From contig NZ_LMSJ01000002.1 of assembly GCF_001428105.1 (NCBI RefSeq), forward strand, positions 95,474-159,473: a stretch of DNA of 64,000 bases. The letters are read 5' to 3'. The stretch is from Paenibacillus sp. Soil766. Lineage in GTDB: Bacteria; Bacillota; Bacilli; Paenibacillales; NBRC-103111. Numbering within the stretch: position 1 is the first letter of the stretch; every line of letters begins with the position of its first letter. The notes under the pieces are model-generated. The model did not search any database, was not told where the DNA came from, and saw only the letters and a program-made list of their open reading frames with translations. Below, piece after piece: positions 35,842 to 44,306 of the stretch. Both the position numbers and the translations under genes were made by a program.

Positions 35842-36585
35842 ATGTCAGAATTTTTCAGTAGTTTTGTAGACAATTTCATGAATTTCTTTAGTTGGGACGT
35901 GCTCTCAGCAACGCTAACGGATCCCGTAAACTGGGGGATTATCGGTACACTTGTTCTTCTCGAAGGCTTACTTTCGGCAGACAACGCGCTCGTGCTTGCT
36001 GTCATGGTTAAGCATTTACCGAAGGAACAGCAGAAGCGAGCTTTATTCTATGGTTTATTAGGAGCTTACATATTTAGATTTATCGCCATTGGTGTGGGTA
36101 CGTTCTTAGTACAGATTATTTGGATTAAGGTAGCCGGTGGGTTGTATCTCCTGTGGATTGCTTATAGTAACCTCTTCATGAAGAAGCATGGCGATGATGG
36201 AGGGGAAGTTAAGAATAAAGGTCTTTCCTTCTGGCGTACCGTTCTTGCAGTAGAAATCATGGATATTGCATTCAGTGTCGATAGTGTTCTTGCCGCATTT
36301 GGTGTGAGCGATAAGGTGTGGGTATTGTTCTTAGGTGGAATCTTAGGCGTCCTCATGATGAGAGGTGTGGCGCAAGTGTTCTTGAAGCTCATTGACAAGA
36401 TTCCAGAACTGGAGAAAACAGCGTTTATTTTAATTATCGTCATCGGTCTCAAAATGATTGCTGGAGCATTCGGTTTCCACATTTCACATGTTATCTTCTT
36501 CTCCGTCATTATTGCTTTGTTCGGAGGAACAATTATTTTGAGCTCACTTCGTAAGAGAAAATCTGGATCTGTTAAAGGATCTTAA
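35842..36585 (+). CDS. TerC family integral membrane protein
   Basis: 247 residues, ATG 35842 after AGGGGGTCC. Seven or so membrane helices and the TerC hallmarks: LLEGLLSADNALVLAVMVKHLP with acidic residues in a helix, and AVEIMDIAFSVDSVLAAFGVS in the symmetrical half. TerC/YceF proteins have been tied to metal (Mn2+) export supporting secreted or membrane enzymes. It sits between the TerD pair and the biosynthetic genes, as in other Ter loci. Confidence 0.93.
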   Translation: MSEFFSSFVDNFMNFFSWDVLSATLTDPVNWGIIGTLVLLEGLLSADNALVLAVMVKHLPKEQQKRALFYGLLGAYIFRFIAIGVGTFLVQIIWIKVAGGLYLLWIAYSNLFMKKHGDDGGEVKNKGLSFWRTVLAVEIMDIAFSVDSVLAAFGVSDKVWVLFLGGILGVLMMRGVAQVFLKLIDKIPELEKTAFILIIVIGLKMIAGAFGFHISHVIFFSVIIALFGGTIILSSLRKRKSGSVKGS

Positions 36586-36607
36586 ATCACATCATACGTG
36601 TAAACAT

Positions 36608-36642
36608 GGACAATCCCTCCGCCTAGGAGGGATTGTTCTTTC
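36608..36642 (+). terminator. Hairpin after terC
   Basis: ACAATCCCTCC (36610-36620) and GGAGGGATTGT (36626-36636) form an 11-base-pair stem followed by TCTTT. The weak T-tract suggests a partial terminator or processing site inside the locus. Confidence 0.6.
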
Positions 36643-36664
36643 AAATAAGAAGGGAGGAATCGGC

Positions 36665-37768
36665 ATGCGATATTTCAATTATTTAACAGCGGATGAAGAG
36701 AAAGCTTTATTTTATTTACCGCCGAATTCCTTCCATAATCATTCACACAAAGACATTCTAGCTCATTCCATTGGTGCCGCACTGTATATGCCAGCGACAC
36801 GACTTACGTTTGCAGAAGATATCGCTTTTGGTAAAATTGAAGGCCTCGTATCGGTCGTCTTGGATCTGGAGGATGCGGTCGGGGATAACGAAGTGCATGC
36901 TGCAGAGGAATCGCTCATCGGGCAAATGAACCGGATTGCTCATTGGATTGATGTAGGCATTTTGAATGCAGATAATCTGCCACTGATTTTCCTGCGAGTA
37001 AGAAGTGTAAATCAATTTAATTATTTATTGGAGCGGTTGGAGGACAACGTAGCGCTTCTGACGGGTATCATGTTCCCGAAATTTACTGTGGAAAATGGCG
37101 AGGACTATTTTCGAATTCTAGAAAATTACAATGATGAGAAATCGGAAACGGCACCAACTTTGTACGGATTACCGATTCTGGAATCTGCCTCGATTATTTA
37201 TAAAGAAAGTCGTACTTCTACTTTACTAGCGATTAATGAAATCATAACGAAGTTTAAGGATTTGGTTTTGAACATACGGATTGGGGCTACAGATTTCTCA
37301 AGCTTATTTGGGCTGAGACGCAGCCCTGACAGGACGATCTATGACATAGTACCAATTCGGGATTGTGTAGCTGATATCCTTAATATTTTTGGGCGTATGG
37401 AGGCTTCGAACGTGATCTCTGGACCTGTGTGGGAATATTTCCCCACGAAAGGGCTCATCAACGAAGTGAAGATGGATAAGGAGAATGGCATGATTGGCAA
37501 AACCATTATTCATCCCACTCACATTAAACCAGTTCAATCGCTTTATACAGTCACGCATGAGGAATATACGGATGCCACGAGTATTCTGTCCAACAACCAT
37601 GGTGACCTCGGGGTCATGAAGAGCGCGTATGGGAATAAAATGAATGAATTTAAACCCCATTCTAATTGGGCAAAACGTATTCTAATGCGATCACAAATTT
37701 ATGGGGTGCTGCATGAACAACAAACATTTGATGGATTATTCTTCAAGCCTGACCGAGCGTACGTATAA
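36665..37768 (+). CDS. HpcH/HpaI aldolase / citrate lyase (CitE-like) protein of the Ter locus
   Basis: 367 residues, ATG 36665 after AAGGGAGGAATC. The CitE-type core VVLDLEDAVGDNEVHAAEESL (about residues 61-81) holds the acidic metal and substrate contacts; RIGATDFSSLFGLRR and KTIIHPTHIKPVQ follow as in C-C bond lyases. Comparative studies of Ter operons place such a lyase in a predicted pathway that makes a nucleoside-like metabolite. Its end overlaps the next gene. Confidence 0.85.
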   Translation: MRYFNYLTADEEKALFYLPPNSFHNHSHKDILAHSIGAALYMPATRLTFAEDIAFGKIEGLVSVVLDLEDAVGDNEVHAAEESLIGQMNRIAHWIDVGILNADNLPLIFLRVRSVNQFNYLLERLEDNVALLTGIMFPKFTVENGEDYFRILENYNDEKSETAPTLYGLPILESASIIYKESRTSTLLAINEIITKFKDLVLNIRIGATDFSSLFGLRRSPDRTIYDIVPIRDCVADILNIFGRMEASNVISGPVWEYFPTKGLINEVKMDKENGMIGKTIIHPTHIKPVQSLYTVTHEEYTDATSILSNNHGDLGVMKSAYGNKMNEFKPHSNWAKRILMRSQIYGVLHEQQTFDGLFFKPDRAYV

Positions 37769-39128
37769 AATCGCAGGTGATTTGGAGCTTCACGTCCATG
37801 TGACCTCTAATCCTTATAACATCCCGCTAGATGCGTTATTCGCAATGGCAGCGAGAATTAATAAGAAACGATCTTTTTTATTTGTAAGTAAGGTATTAGG
37901 CAAACATATCCCGGTGAATCCGTATACGTCACTCTTAAGTGGAACTACTCTAGCATTATTATTGCAACAAGCATTACAAGGAAAGGATTCAGAAGAGAAG
38001 GTACGGCAGGCTGTTGAGGGGCTTGTACACCCGGAGAAAGCGGAAACGGCTTATAAAGCGATCATGTCTGAGCGGTTACCATTAAAGCAGCCTATTGCTT
38101 TTATTGGATTTGCGGAAACAGCTACGGCCATTGGTCATGCGGTATATGAAGCTTTTGGGCAAGGAAGCCATTATTTGCACACGACACGCGAGGTGATTGA
38201 AGAATCACCGTCCATCCTGCAATTCGAAGAAGAACATTCGCATGCAACGGCTCACTATGGGTATTCCGACGACCCTGCAATTCTTGCGCTGCCTGAGATT
38301 CTCGTTCTCGTCGATGATGAAATTACGACTGGCCGAACATCGCTTAATATCATTCGCGACCTGCAAGGGAAATTTCCAAAGAAAATTTACTACGTGTTAG
38401 CACTGCTGGATTGGCGTACAGAGGAAGATATTGTGCAATTTGCTCAGCTAGAGAAGGAACTGCACATTACGATTCACGTCATCTCATTAATTCGCGGGCA
38501 AACGAAGGTAGTTGGCTCTAGTGAGAGCTTGTCATTGCAAGCCCCTAGCCCATTGCCTGAGGAGCGCACGGAACTGCTGCAAATTTGCTATGTGAATCGA
38601 CTATTCTCGCATGCTCCTTATGCAGGCAACCGCCCTTATTTACAACATAGCGGAAGGTTCGGACTTACTCCCTCCAATACGGAACAATTGGATCATTCCA
38701 TCACGCAAACGGCAGAGCTGCTCAAGCGTAAGCGTACTGGGAGCAAGACGCTCTGTGTGGGCACGGGTGAGTTTATGTATATCCCTATGCGAATTGCTGC
38801 TGAAATGGGTACAGGGGTGTCTTATCAATCGACGACACGCAGTCCTATTCATGTCATTGAACAAGGTGACTACGCGGTGAAATATGGACATGCTTTTCCT
38901 TCTCCAGAGGATGAACAAGTCGTGCACTTCTTCTACAATATTCCGTACGGCATGTATCAGGATCTCTTCCTTTTTATGGAGAGAGAAGCTTCACCTTCAT
39001 CTATGGAGCCAATTTTGCGAATTCTCCAAGCGAAGGGACTGCACGCACTGCATATTGTCTTCTTCTCTCCCCAAACGGTTGATTGGAAGGAGACTGAGAT
39101 ATGGAATCTTGGCAATCCAGACGAATAG
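37713..39128 (+). CDS. Phosphoribosyltransferase-TRSP domain protein of the Ter locus
   Basis: 471 residues if started at ATG 37713 (GGGGTG upstream); ATG 37701 is also in frame and both overlap the previous gene. The PRPP-binding loop reads LVLVDDEITTGRTSLNII (about residues 198-215). Near the C terminus GTGEFMYIPMRIAAEMG and YQSTTRSPIHV show the TRSP motif that names the second domain. Probably transfers a phosphoribosyl group in the predicted Ter metabolite pathway; substrate unknown. The next gene overlaps it by 28 bases. Confidence 0.88.
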   Translation: MNNKHLMDYSSSLTERTYKIAGDLELHVHVTSNPYNIPLDALFAMAARINKKRSFLFVSKVLGKHIPVNPYTSLLSGTTLALLLQQALQGKDSEEKVRQAVEGLVHPEKAETAYKAIMSERLPLKQPIAFIGFAETATAIGHAVYEAFGQGSHYLHTTREVIEESPSILQFEEEHSHATAHYGYSDDPAILALPEILVLVDDEITTGRTSLNIIRDLQGKFPKKIYYVLALLDWRTEEDIVQFAQLEKELHITIHVISLIRGQTKVVGSSESLSLQAPSPLPEERTELLQICYVNRLFSHAPYAGNRPYLQHSGRFGLTPSNTEQLDHSITQTAELLKRKRTGSKTLCVGTGEFMYIPMRIAAEMGTGVSYQSTTRSPIHVIEQGDYAVKYGHAFPSPEDEQVVHFFYNIPYGMYQDLFLFMEREASPSSMEPILRILQAKGLHALHIVFFSPQTVDWKETEIWNLGNPDE

Positions 39129-40234
39129 ATGAACCCGAACCAATGGGGAGTTATCCACCTGGTGATGTGACATTTCTACTGAAGAATATCAGCAATATAC
39201 AGTTGGAAGTCGCCTTAGATGCCAGAGAGCGGGCTATTCAATCCGGAACACACTATTCCGAAATGCTTCCGCAAGAGCATTTGCCTTCCTCGGATTATTT
39301 GAACCTGTATCAAGAAACCCTCGAGCTGTCTGCTGAGAAAGTAGCCGTATCCGTAGGTGTGGTAGCTGAGATCATTCGAACAAAGAAGGGGCCAAATACG
39401 ATCCTCGTTTCTTTGGCTAGGGCGGGTACGCCTGTTGGCATTTTGATCAAGCGATACTTGCAAGATATCCACCAGATGAACCTGCCGCACTATAGTATCT
39501 CGATTATTCGAGGCAAGGGAATTGATGAGAACGCTCTCTTGTATATTTTGCAGAAACATCCTGGAGCAAGGCTGCAATTTATGGATGGGTGGACAGGCAA
39601 GGGGGCCATTCGTAAAGTGCTTACCCAGGCTTGTGGCAAAATGGCAAGGGATTACGGGATCATCCTGGACGATGATATAGCTGTGCTTGCCGATCCGGGG
39701 TATTGTACGGATATGTTCGGAACCCGTGAGGACTTTCTCATACCGAGTGCATGCCTGAACTCGACGGTCTCTGGTTTAATGAGTCGTACAGTGCTGCGCG
39801 ACGATTTAATTGGGCCCCATGATTTTCATGGCTCCAAATATTACAAGGAATGGCTGGATCACGATCAGTCTAATCATTTTATTGAATCGATTGTGCCTTT
39901 CTTCAACAAAGTTTCCAAAGATGCTCAGGCGAAGGCGCAAACTTTAGTGACTCATCCGCCTGAGATTTCCTGGCACGGCTTACGAGATATTCAAGCGATT
40001 CAGACATCCTATCAGATGGCTGATATCAATTTGATTAAGCCCGGAGTGGGAGAAACGACTCGTGTGCTGCTTAGGAGAGTACCTTGGCGGATCTTGGTAG
40101 ATCGCATGGATAATCCGCATATTCGGCATATTTTGCTGTTAGCTGAGGCGCGTGGTGTACCTGTTGAGGTGTATCCAGGTCTCACATACTCGTGTTGCGG
40201 CCTCATACAATCTGTGAAAGGGGATGCCGAATGA
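39101..40234 (+). CDS. StiP family protein (predicted cysteine protease) of the Ter locus
   Basis: 377 residues, ATG 39101 after GAAGGAGACTGAG, inside the end of the PRTase gene. Family features: GSYPPGDVTFLLKNI at the start, HYSEMLPQEHLPS, LARAGTPVGILIKRY, FMDGWTGKGAI, and the Cys-rich end TYSCCGLIQS. StiP genes occur only in Ter-type operons beside the PRTase-TRSP, HAD and ATP-grasp genes. Protease activity is a family annotation, not something I can confirm from motifs. Overlaps the next start by four bases. Confidence 0.85.
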   Translation: MESWQSRRIDEPEPMGSYPPGDVTFLLKNISNIQLEVALDARERAIQSGTHYSEMLPQEHLPSSDYLNLYQETLELSAEKVAVSVGVVAEIIRTKKGPNTILVSLARAGTPVGILIKRYLQDIHQMNLPHYSISIIRGKGIDENALLYILQKHPGARLQFMDGWTGKGAIRKVLTQACGKMARDYGIILDDDIAVLADPGYCTDMFGTREDFLIPSACLNSTVSGLMSRTVLRDDLIGPHDFHGSKYYKEWLDHDQSNHFIESIVPFFNKVSKDAQAKAQTLVTHPPEISWHGLRDIQAIQTSYQMADINLIKPGVGETTRVLLRRVPWRILVDRMDNPHIRHILLLAEARGVPVEVYPGLTYSCCGLIQSVKGDAE

Positions 40235-41064
40235 TTTATGCCAGTGATCTAGATCAGACATTAATTTACTCCCAGCCTGCAGAGCGAGCAGAGCACTGGG
40301 GAGATCGTATCATGGTTGCCGAGCTGATAGATGGTAAAGTGAGATCCTATATGTCCTCAAGCACGTATCAACGATTACAAGAGCTGATGAATGAACTTAC
40401 ATTCATCCCTGTGACAACGCGAACGATTGCACAATATGAGCGAATTCATCTCATCAGTCAAATTCTGAAACCCCAATATGCCGTGACAAGCAATGGGGGT
40501 AATATGCTGATCGATGGAAAGGTGGATACGGAGTGGAGAAATCTCGTCAGGACCCGTCTTAGTGAGACGAGTGTCCCTGTCGAGGACATTTTACCCGTGA
40601 TGGATAGTGTACTTCGTCAGGACTGGGTAACCAGCTCAAGTTGGTGTGATGATCTCTTCTATTCTCATATCATTGAGCGTGACCGCATGCCGTTGCAGGA
40701 AATAGCTGATCTCAGCGTTCATTTGAGTGGGATGGGTTGGCGCACTTCCGTGCAAGGAAGAAAGGTCTACATCGTCCCTGAGGCCGTGAGCAAGGGAGCA
40801 GCGGTTGCACATCTGAAGCAAGTACTTGGTGGACGGAAAGTCATTGCTTCCGGTGACTCACTACTGGATCAGAGCTTGTTAGACATCGCTGATTACGCCA
40901 TTGCTCCAGGTCATGGAGAGCTATTCCGCCAAGAGCAGATAGGACAGACGGGGAAATATAGATTTACTGAGGAATCCGGCATTTTTGCAGCTGATGATAT
41001 CACGTCATTTGTACATTCCACACATAGCGAGCACCGAAAGCTGCTCATAAAGGAGCCCTCATGA
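40231..41064 (+). CDS. HAD superfamily hydrolase of the Ter locus
   Basis: 277 residues from ATG 40231, formed by an ATGA overlap with the StiP gene and preceded by GAAAGGGGAT. Motif I is YASDLDQTL (D-x-D-x-T with Gln inserted at the x), motif III/IV region KVIASGDSLLDQSLLDIADY, and a C2-type cap with GWRTSVQGRKVYIVPEAVSKGAAV. Likely a sugar- or nucleotide-phosphate phosphatase acting late in the pathway. ATGA overlap with the next gene too. Confidence 0.88.
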   Translation: MIYASDLDQTLIYSQPAERAEHWGDRIMVAELIDGKVRSYMSSSTYQRLQELMNELTFIPVTTRTIAQYERIHLISQILKPQYAVTSNGGNMLIDGKVDTEWRNLVRTRLSETSVPVEDILPVMDSVLRQDWVTSSSWCDDLFYSHIIERDRMPLQEIADLSVHLSGMGWRTSVQGRKVYIVPEAVSKGAAVAHLKQVLGGRKVIASGDSLLDQSLLDIADYAIAPGHGELFRQEQIGQTGKYRFTEESGIFAADDITSFVHSTHSEHRKLLIKEPS

Positions 41065-42083
41065 AAAAAGTATGGTTTAACCGTTGGTTCTCAGTCGCTT
41101 ATCATTACATGAACAGCATTCGTAATAATGAGGATGGCGCTAAGTTTAAAATGTACGCTACACATCCAGATCGTAGCCATATGGCGCTACAAGCGGCGGA
41201 CTTTGCAGACACAGAACCTGTTCTCGGCGATGACGACTATGTGGAATATGCATTGAATTTTTGTAAACAGCATGGGATTGATGTGTTTATTCCTAGGCTG
41301 CATATGTACGCGATTGCCAAGCATATCGATGAGTTTGAGAAAATAGGTACACGTGTAACGGTTTGTCGTGATCTGGAGCTCTTAGAAAATCTCATGGAGA
41401 AGCAAAAATTCTACGAATCCATTAGGCCTAAAGGGATTGTCGCGATTCCCGATTATCATGTGGTGAATACCGCTGAGGAGTTTCTTGGGGCGCATGATGC
41501 GCTCACGGCAGCTGGTCATGGCGTCTGCATGAAGCCAACGAATGGTGAGGGTGGCAATGGATTTCGGATTGTCAGCAATAAGAGGAATGCGCTCACTGAT
41601 ATGTTTGGACCGGTCATGCCGTATCTCACGAAAGAGCAAGTGGTTCAGAATTTATCAAGTGTAGAGCGGTTTGAAGATCTTATGGTCATGGAGTTGTTAA
41701 ATGGTCATGAATACAGCATAGATTGTTTAGCTTCTGCTTCAGGCGAACTCCTTGCCGCAGTCCCGCGTCGTAAGGCAGATGGACGGTTGAGGTTGTTGGA
41801 AGAAGTGCCAGAGTTAATTGAGCTTGCTAATCAGGTAGCGGCTACCTACCGCATTCCTTATAATTATAATATTCAAGTCAAATATAATCAGGGTGTACCG
41901 AAGCTGTTGGAGATTAATCCTCGCATGTCAGGCGGGTTACATGTCACTTGTTTATCGGGCATTAACTTCCCGTATTTAGCTGTGAAATCACTGCTTGGAG
42001 AGCACGTAGAGGTCCAAAAGCCGACCTTCGGCTTATTGGCAAGCCATATTGAGCAATATGTTATTATGAATCTTGGTGAATAA
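41061..42083 (+). CDS. ATP-grasp family ligase of the Ter locus
   Basis: 340 residues, ATG 41061 (ATGA overlap). The ATP-grasp core includes GVCMKPTNGEGGNGFRIV (Lys and Gly-rich loop, about residues 154-171), VMELLNGHEYSIDCLA, and PKLLEINPRMSGGLHV with the metal-binding E-x-N-P-R. Expected to join a carboxylate to an amine or thiol using ATP, completing the product assembled by the lyase, PRTase and HAD enzymes. Last gene of the locus. Confidence 0.9.
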   Translation: MKKVWFNRWFSVAYHYMNSIRNNEDGAKFKMYATHPDRSHMALQAADFADTEPVLGDDDYVEYALNFCKQHGIDVFIPRLHMYAIAKHIDEFEKIGTRVTVCRDLELLENLMEKQKFYESIRPKGIVAIPDYHVVNTAEEFLGAHDALTAAGHGVCMKPTNGEGGNGFRIVSNKRNALTDMFGPVMPYLTKEQVVQNLSSVERFEDLMVMELLNGHEYSIDCLASASGELLAAVPRRKADGRLRLLEEVPELIELANQVAATYRIPYNYNIQVKYNQGVPKLLEINPRMSGGLHVTCLSGINFPYLAVKSLLGEHVEVQKPTFGLLASHIEQYVIMNLGE

Positions 42084-42153
42084 TAAGTGCCGCGCATCAT
42101 ATCTTTGATAAGAGATGATCATTCGTATCAATCAGCAAAGAGGGTGCGCGGTT

Positions 42154-42255
42154 ATGATCGTAGGCGGGTTTATCTTATTCGGAATTATTGTAACGGTAAT
42201 CGTCATAGCAAGTGCAGAGAAAGCGGAATATGTGTCCAATTTTATCGATAAATAG
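42154..42255 (+). CDS. Small membrane protein, 33 residues
   Basis: ATG 42154 follows AAGAGGGTGCGCGG. The product is a single hydrophobic helix (FILFGIIVTVIVIAS) with a short charged tail (AEKAEYVSNFIDK). It is followed by a hairpin and T-run at about 42264-42290. Too short for family recognition; size, ribosome binding site and terminator support a real gene. Confidence 0.55.
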   Translation: MIVGGFILFGIIVTVIVIASAEKAEYVSNFIDK

Positions 42256-42344
42256 TCATCTTTGAAGCCTGAAAAGGTTTCTTTTTTTTGCTTTGATTTG
42301 GTAGAATAGAAGATAGGTAGTTTTATAAGTGAAGGAGATTTAAC

Positions 42345-42953
42345 ATGCTGCAATTAAGCGATAGTCAACTTGCAACAATGTGGAGTCAAGGAGATGCGAA
42401 TGCGTTTAATCGACTTCTGGAGCTGTATAAAGACAGAATTTATCGATTAGCTTTTCGTATGCTTCGAAATAAATCAGATTCCGAAGATGTTGTTCAGGAG
42501 ACTTTTTTGCGTGCACATTTGAATTCTCATCGCTTTGACGCTACTAAAAACTTCTCCAGTTGGATCTTTAGCATTGGCAAAAATGTCACGATTGATCTGA
42601 TGAGGAAGAAGAAAAAAGAACTCTCCATGGATACAAGCGGGTTCCCATCCCAAGATGAACGCCCCTTGATTGAGAAGTTAGTGAGTCATGAGAAGACACC
42701 TGAACTTCAACTCATTGAACAAGAAACCTACAGCCAGGTGGAACAAATGATTCAAGATCTGCCAGATAAATATAAAGACCTCATTGTTTATAAATATTAT
42801 TTGGATATGTCCTTAGAAGACATCAGCCGCGAAGTTAATTTACCTGTTTCTACGATTAAAACTAGGCTTTTCCGTGGCCGGAATTATATCAAAAGAAAAT
42901 GGGGATCCTTATTCTTCATGCTTCATAGCTTATCTACTATGATCATTTTATAA
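42345..42953 (+). CDS. ECF sigma factor (RpoE/SigW-like)
   Basis: 202 residues, ATG 42345 after GAAGGAGAT. Sigma-2 at about residues 22-90 (LLELYKDRIYRLAFRMLRNKSDSEDVVQETFLRAH) and sigma-4 at about 128-185 (IQDLPDKYKDLIVYKYYLDMSLEDISREVNLPVSTIKTRL). The C terminus carries an unusual hydrophobic tail, SLFFMLHSLSTMIIL. No anti-sigma gene is adjacent. It lies directly after the Ter locus, whose promoter is sigma-W-like, so it may drive that promoter; this is inference. A terminator (TAAGCC/GGCTTA, T7) follows at 42957-42980. Confidence 0.9.
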   Translation: MLQLSDSQLATMWSQGDANAFNRLLELYKDRIYRLAFRMLRNKSDSEDVVQETFLRAHLNSHRFDATKNFSSWIFSIGKNVTIDLMRKKKKELSMDTSGFPSQDERPLIEKLVSHEKTPELQLIEQETYSQVEQMIQDLPDKYKDLIVYKYYLDMSLEDISREVNLPVSTIKTRLFRGRNYIKRKWGSLFFMLHSLSTMIIL

Positions 42954-43010
42954 AGGTAAGCCGTTAAGGCTTATTTTTTTGCCCATTACCTTATGATAAA
43001 GGAGCTTCTC

Positions 43011-43655
43011 ATGAGTATTCCTAAATTAGATGTACCCAAAATTCCTAAAGAATTGCCCGTTATTACCTTGCAAGAGGGGAAATTTGAGCCTGAGGACAGC
43101 TTTCATACTGGTATCATAAGTGATTGCGTTATTGATAATCAGTCTGCTTATAAAGTCGCGTTTGATAAAATTATTTTTCGCAACGTGACCTTTACACGAA
43201 TTGCGATGAAAGAAATTGAGTTCACAGATGTTATATTTGATCGATGTGATTTGTCGAACGTCGACTTTACAGAAGCAACGATACATAGAACGGAATTTCG
43301 GAATTGCAAAATTATCGGCATGGATCTCACCGGCGCCACACTACGAAATATACTTTTTCAAGATTGCTTAGGGGATTTTACGACATTCCGGATGGCAAAT
43401 CTCAAACAAATCACGTTTCACACGTGTTCTTTAAACAGTTCTGATTTTTATGAAGCGACTTTGCAAAAGCTACAATTTGAGGTTTGTCAGTTAGAACAAG
43501 CACAATTTACAGGTGTGAAACTAGAAGGAATCGACCTCAGCACATGTGAATTTGCAAACTTAGGAGTTAGTATTGAAGATTTGCGCGGATGCATCATTTC
43601 TAGAGGACAGGCTTCGGTATTTGTAAGCCTTTTTGGGATCAAATTAAAAGAATAG
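43011..43655 (+). CDS. Pentapeptide repeat protein
   Basis: 214 residues from ATG 43011, after AAAGGAGCTTCTC; an earlier in-frame ATG (42993) precedes that site. From about residue 50 the chain follows the A(D/N)LxF-type five-residue pattern (FTRIAMKEIEFTDVIFDRCDL, VDFTEATIHRTEF), predicting a right-handed beta-helix. No other domain, membrane segment or signal peptide. Function unknown; such folds can mimic DNA or form scaffolds. Confidence 0.8.
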   Translation: MSIPKLDVPKIPKELPVITLQEGKFEPEDSFHTGIISDCVIDNQSAYKVAFDKIIFRNVTFTRIAMKEIEFTDVIFDRCDLSNVDFTEATIHRTEFRNCKIIGMDLTGATLRNILFQDCLGDFTTFRMANLKQITFHTCSLNSSDFYEATLQKLQFEVCQLEQAQFTGVKLEGIDLSTCEFANLGVSIEDLRGCIISRGQASVFVSLFGIKLKE

Positions 43656-43681
43656 AGGCAAAGTGAATGGAGGGTTAGACG

Positions 43682-44245
43682 GTGAAACTTGGATTTGATA
43701 TTGATGATACCCTCATTAATCTAAGAGAGCATGCATTTCATATTTATAATCAGACGCTGCAGAAGAACATTGAGTTAGAGGTGTTCCACGCCCTCCCTAC
43801 AATGGAAATTCACAGTGCGTTTGGATTATCCAAGGAAGAAGGAGGAAAGCTGTGGTACAGCCTCCGCGATGAGATTTACTATTCGGACTGTGCGACATTC
43901 CCCCATGCGCGCGAGGTGTTGAACAGGTTGGTGGAGCAGGGCCATGAGGTGTACTACATTACCGCCCGAGCCAAAGAGCATACAGAACGCACACGACAAT
44001 GGTTGCTCAACCATGGATTTCCTGTCGCAGATGGGCATTTCTTCTGTGGGATGAGTGATTCCGAGAAAGTACATATCATAGAAGCACTAGAGCTGGATTA
44101 TTATTTTGATGATAAACCGGCTGTTCTGGAGACGTTAGCCCATTTGCCAGTCCGTATTTGTGTGAAGGACAGATCCTATAATCGACATCTGGAGTTGCCG
44201 CGGATTACGTCTTGGGATGAGCTAGATGAGCTTATGAAGAGTTAA
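43682..44245 (+). CDS. HAD-type 5'(3')-nucleotidase-like protein (YqfW-like)
   Basis: 187 residues from GTG 43682 after GGAGGGTTAGAC. Motif I GFDIDDTLINL, motif II YYITAR, and motif IV DYYFDDKPAVLETL define a HAD phosphatase of the NT5C/YqfW type with a small helical cap. Probably dephosphorylates a nucleotide or small phosphate ester. A terminator with AAACTTTC/GAAAGTTT arms follows at 44263-44306. Confidence 0.82.
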   Translation: MKLGFDIDDTLINLREHAFHIYNQTLQKNIELEVFHALPTMEIHSAFGLSKEEGGKLWYSLRDEIYYSDCATFPHAREVLNRLVEQGHEVYYITARAKEHTERTRQWLLNHGFPVADGHFFCGMSDSEKVHIIEALELDYYFDDKPAVLETLAHLPVRICVKDRSYNRHLELPRITSWDELDELMKS

Positions 44246-44262
44246 AATAGAATTTGAATTCT

Positions 44263-44306
44263 AAACTTTCAAAACCATCCAAGTGATGGGGATGAAAGTT
44301 TTTTAT
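44263..44306 (+). terminator. Terminator of the HAD gene
   Basis: AAACTTTC (44263-44270) and GAAAGTTT (44294-44301) with CCATC/GATGG inside, followed by TTTTATTT. Confidence 0.85.
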
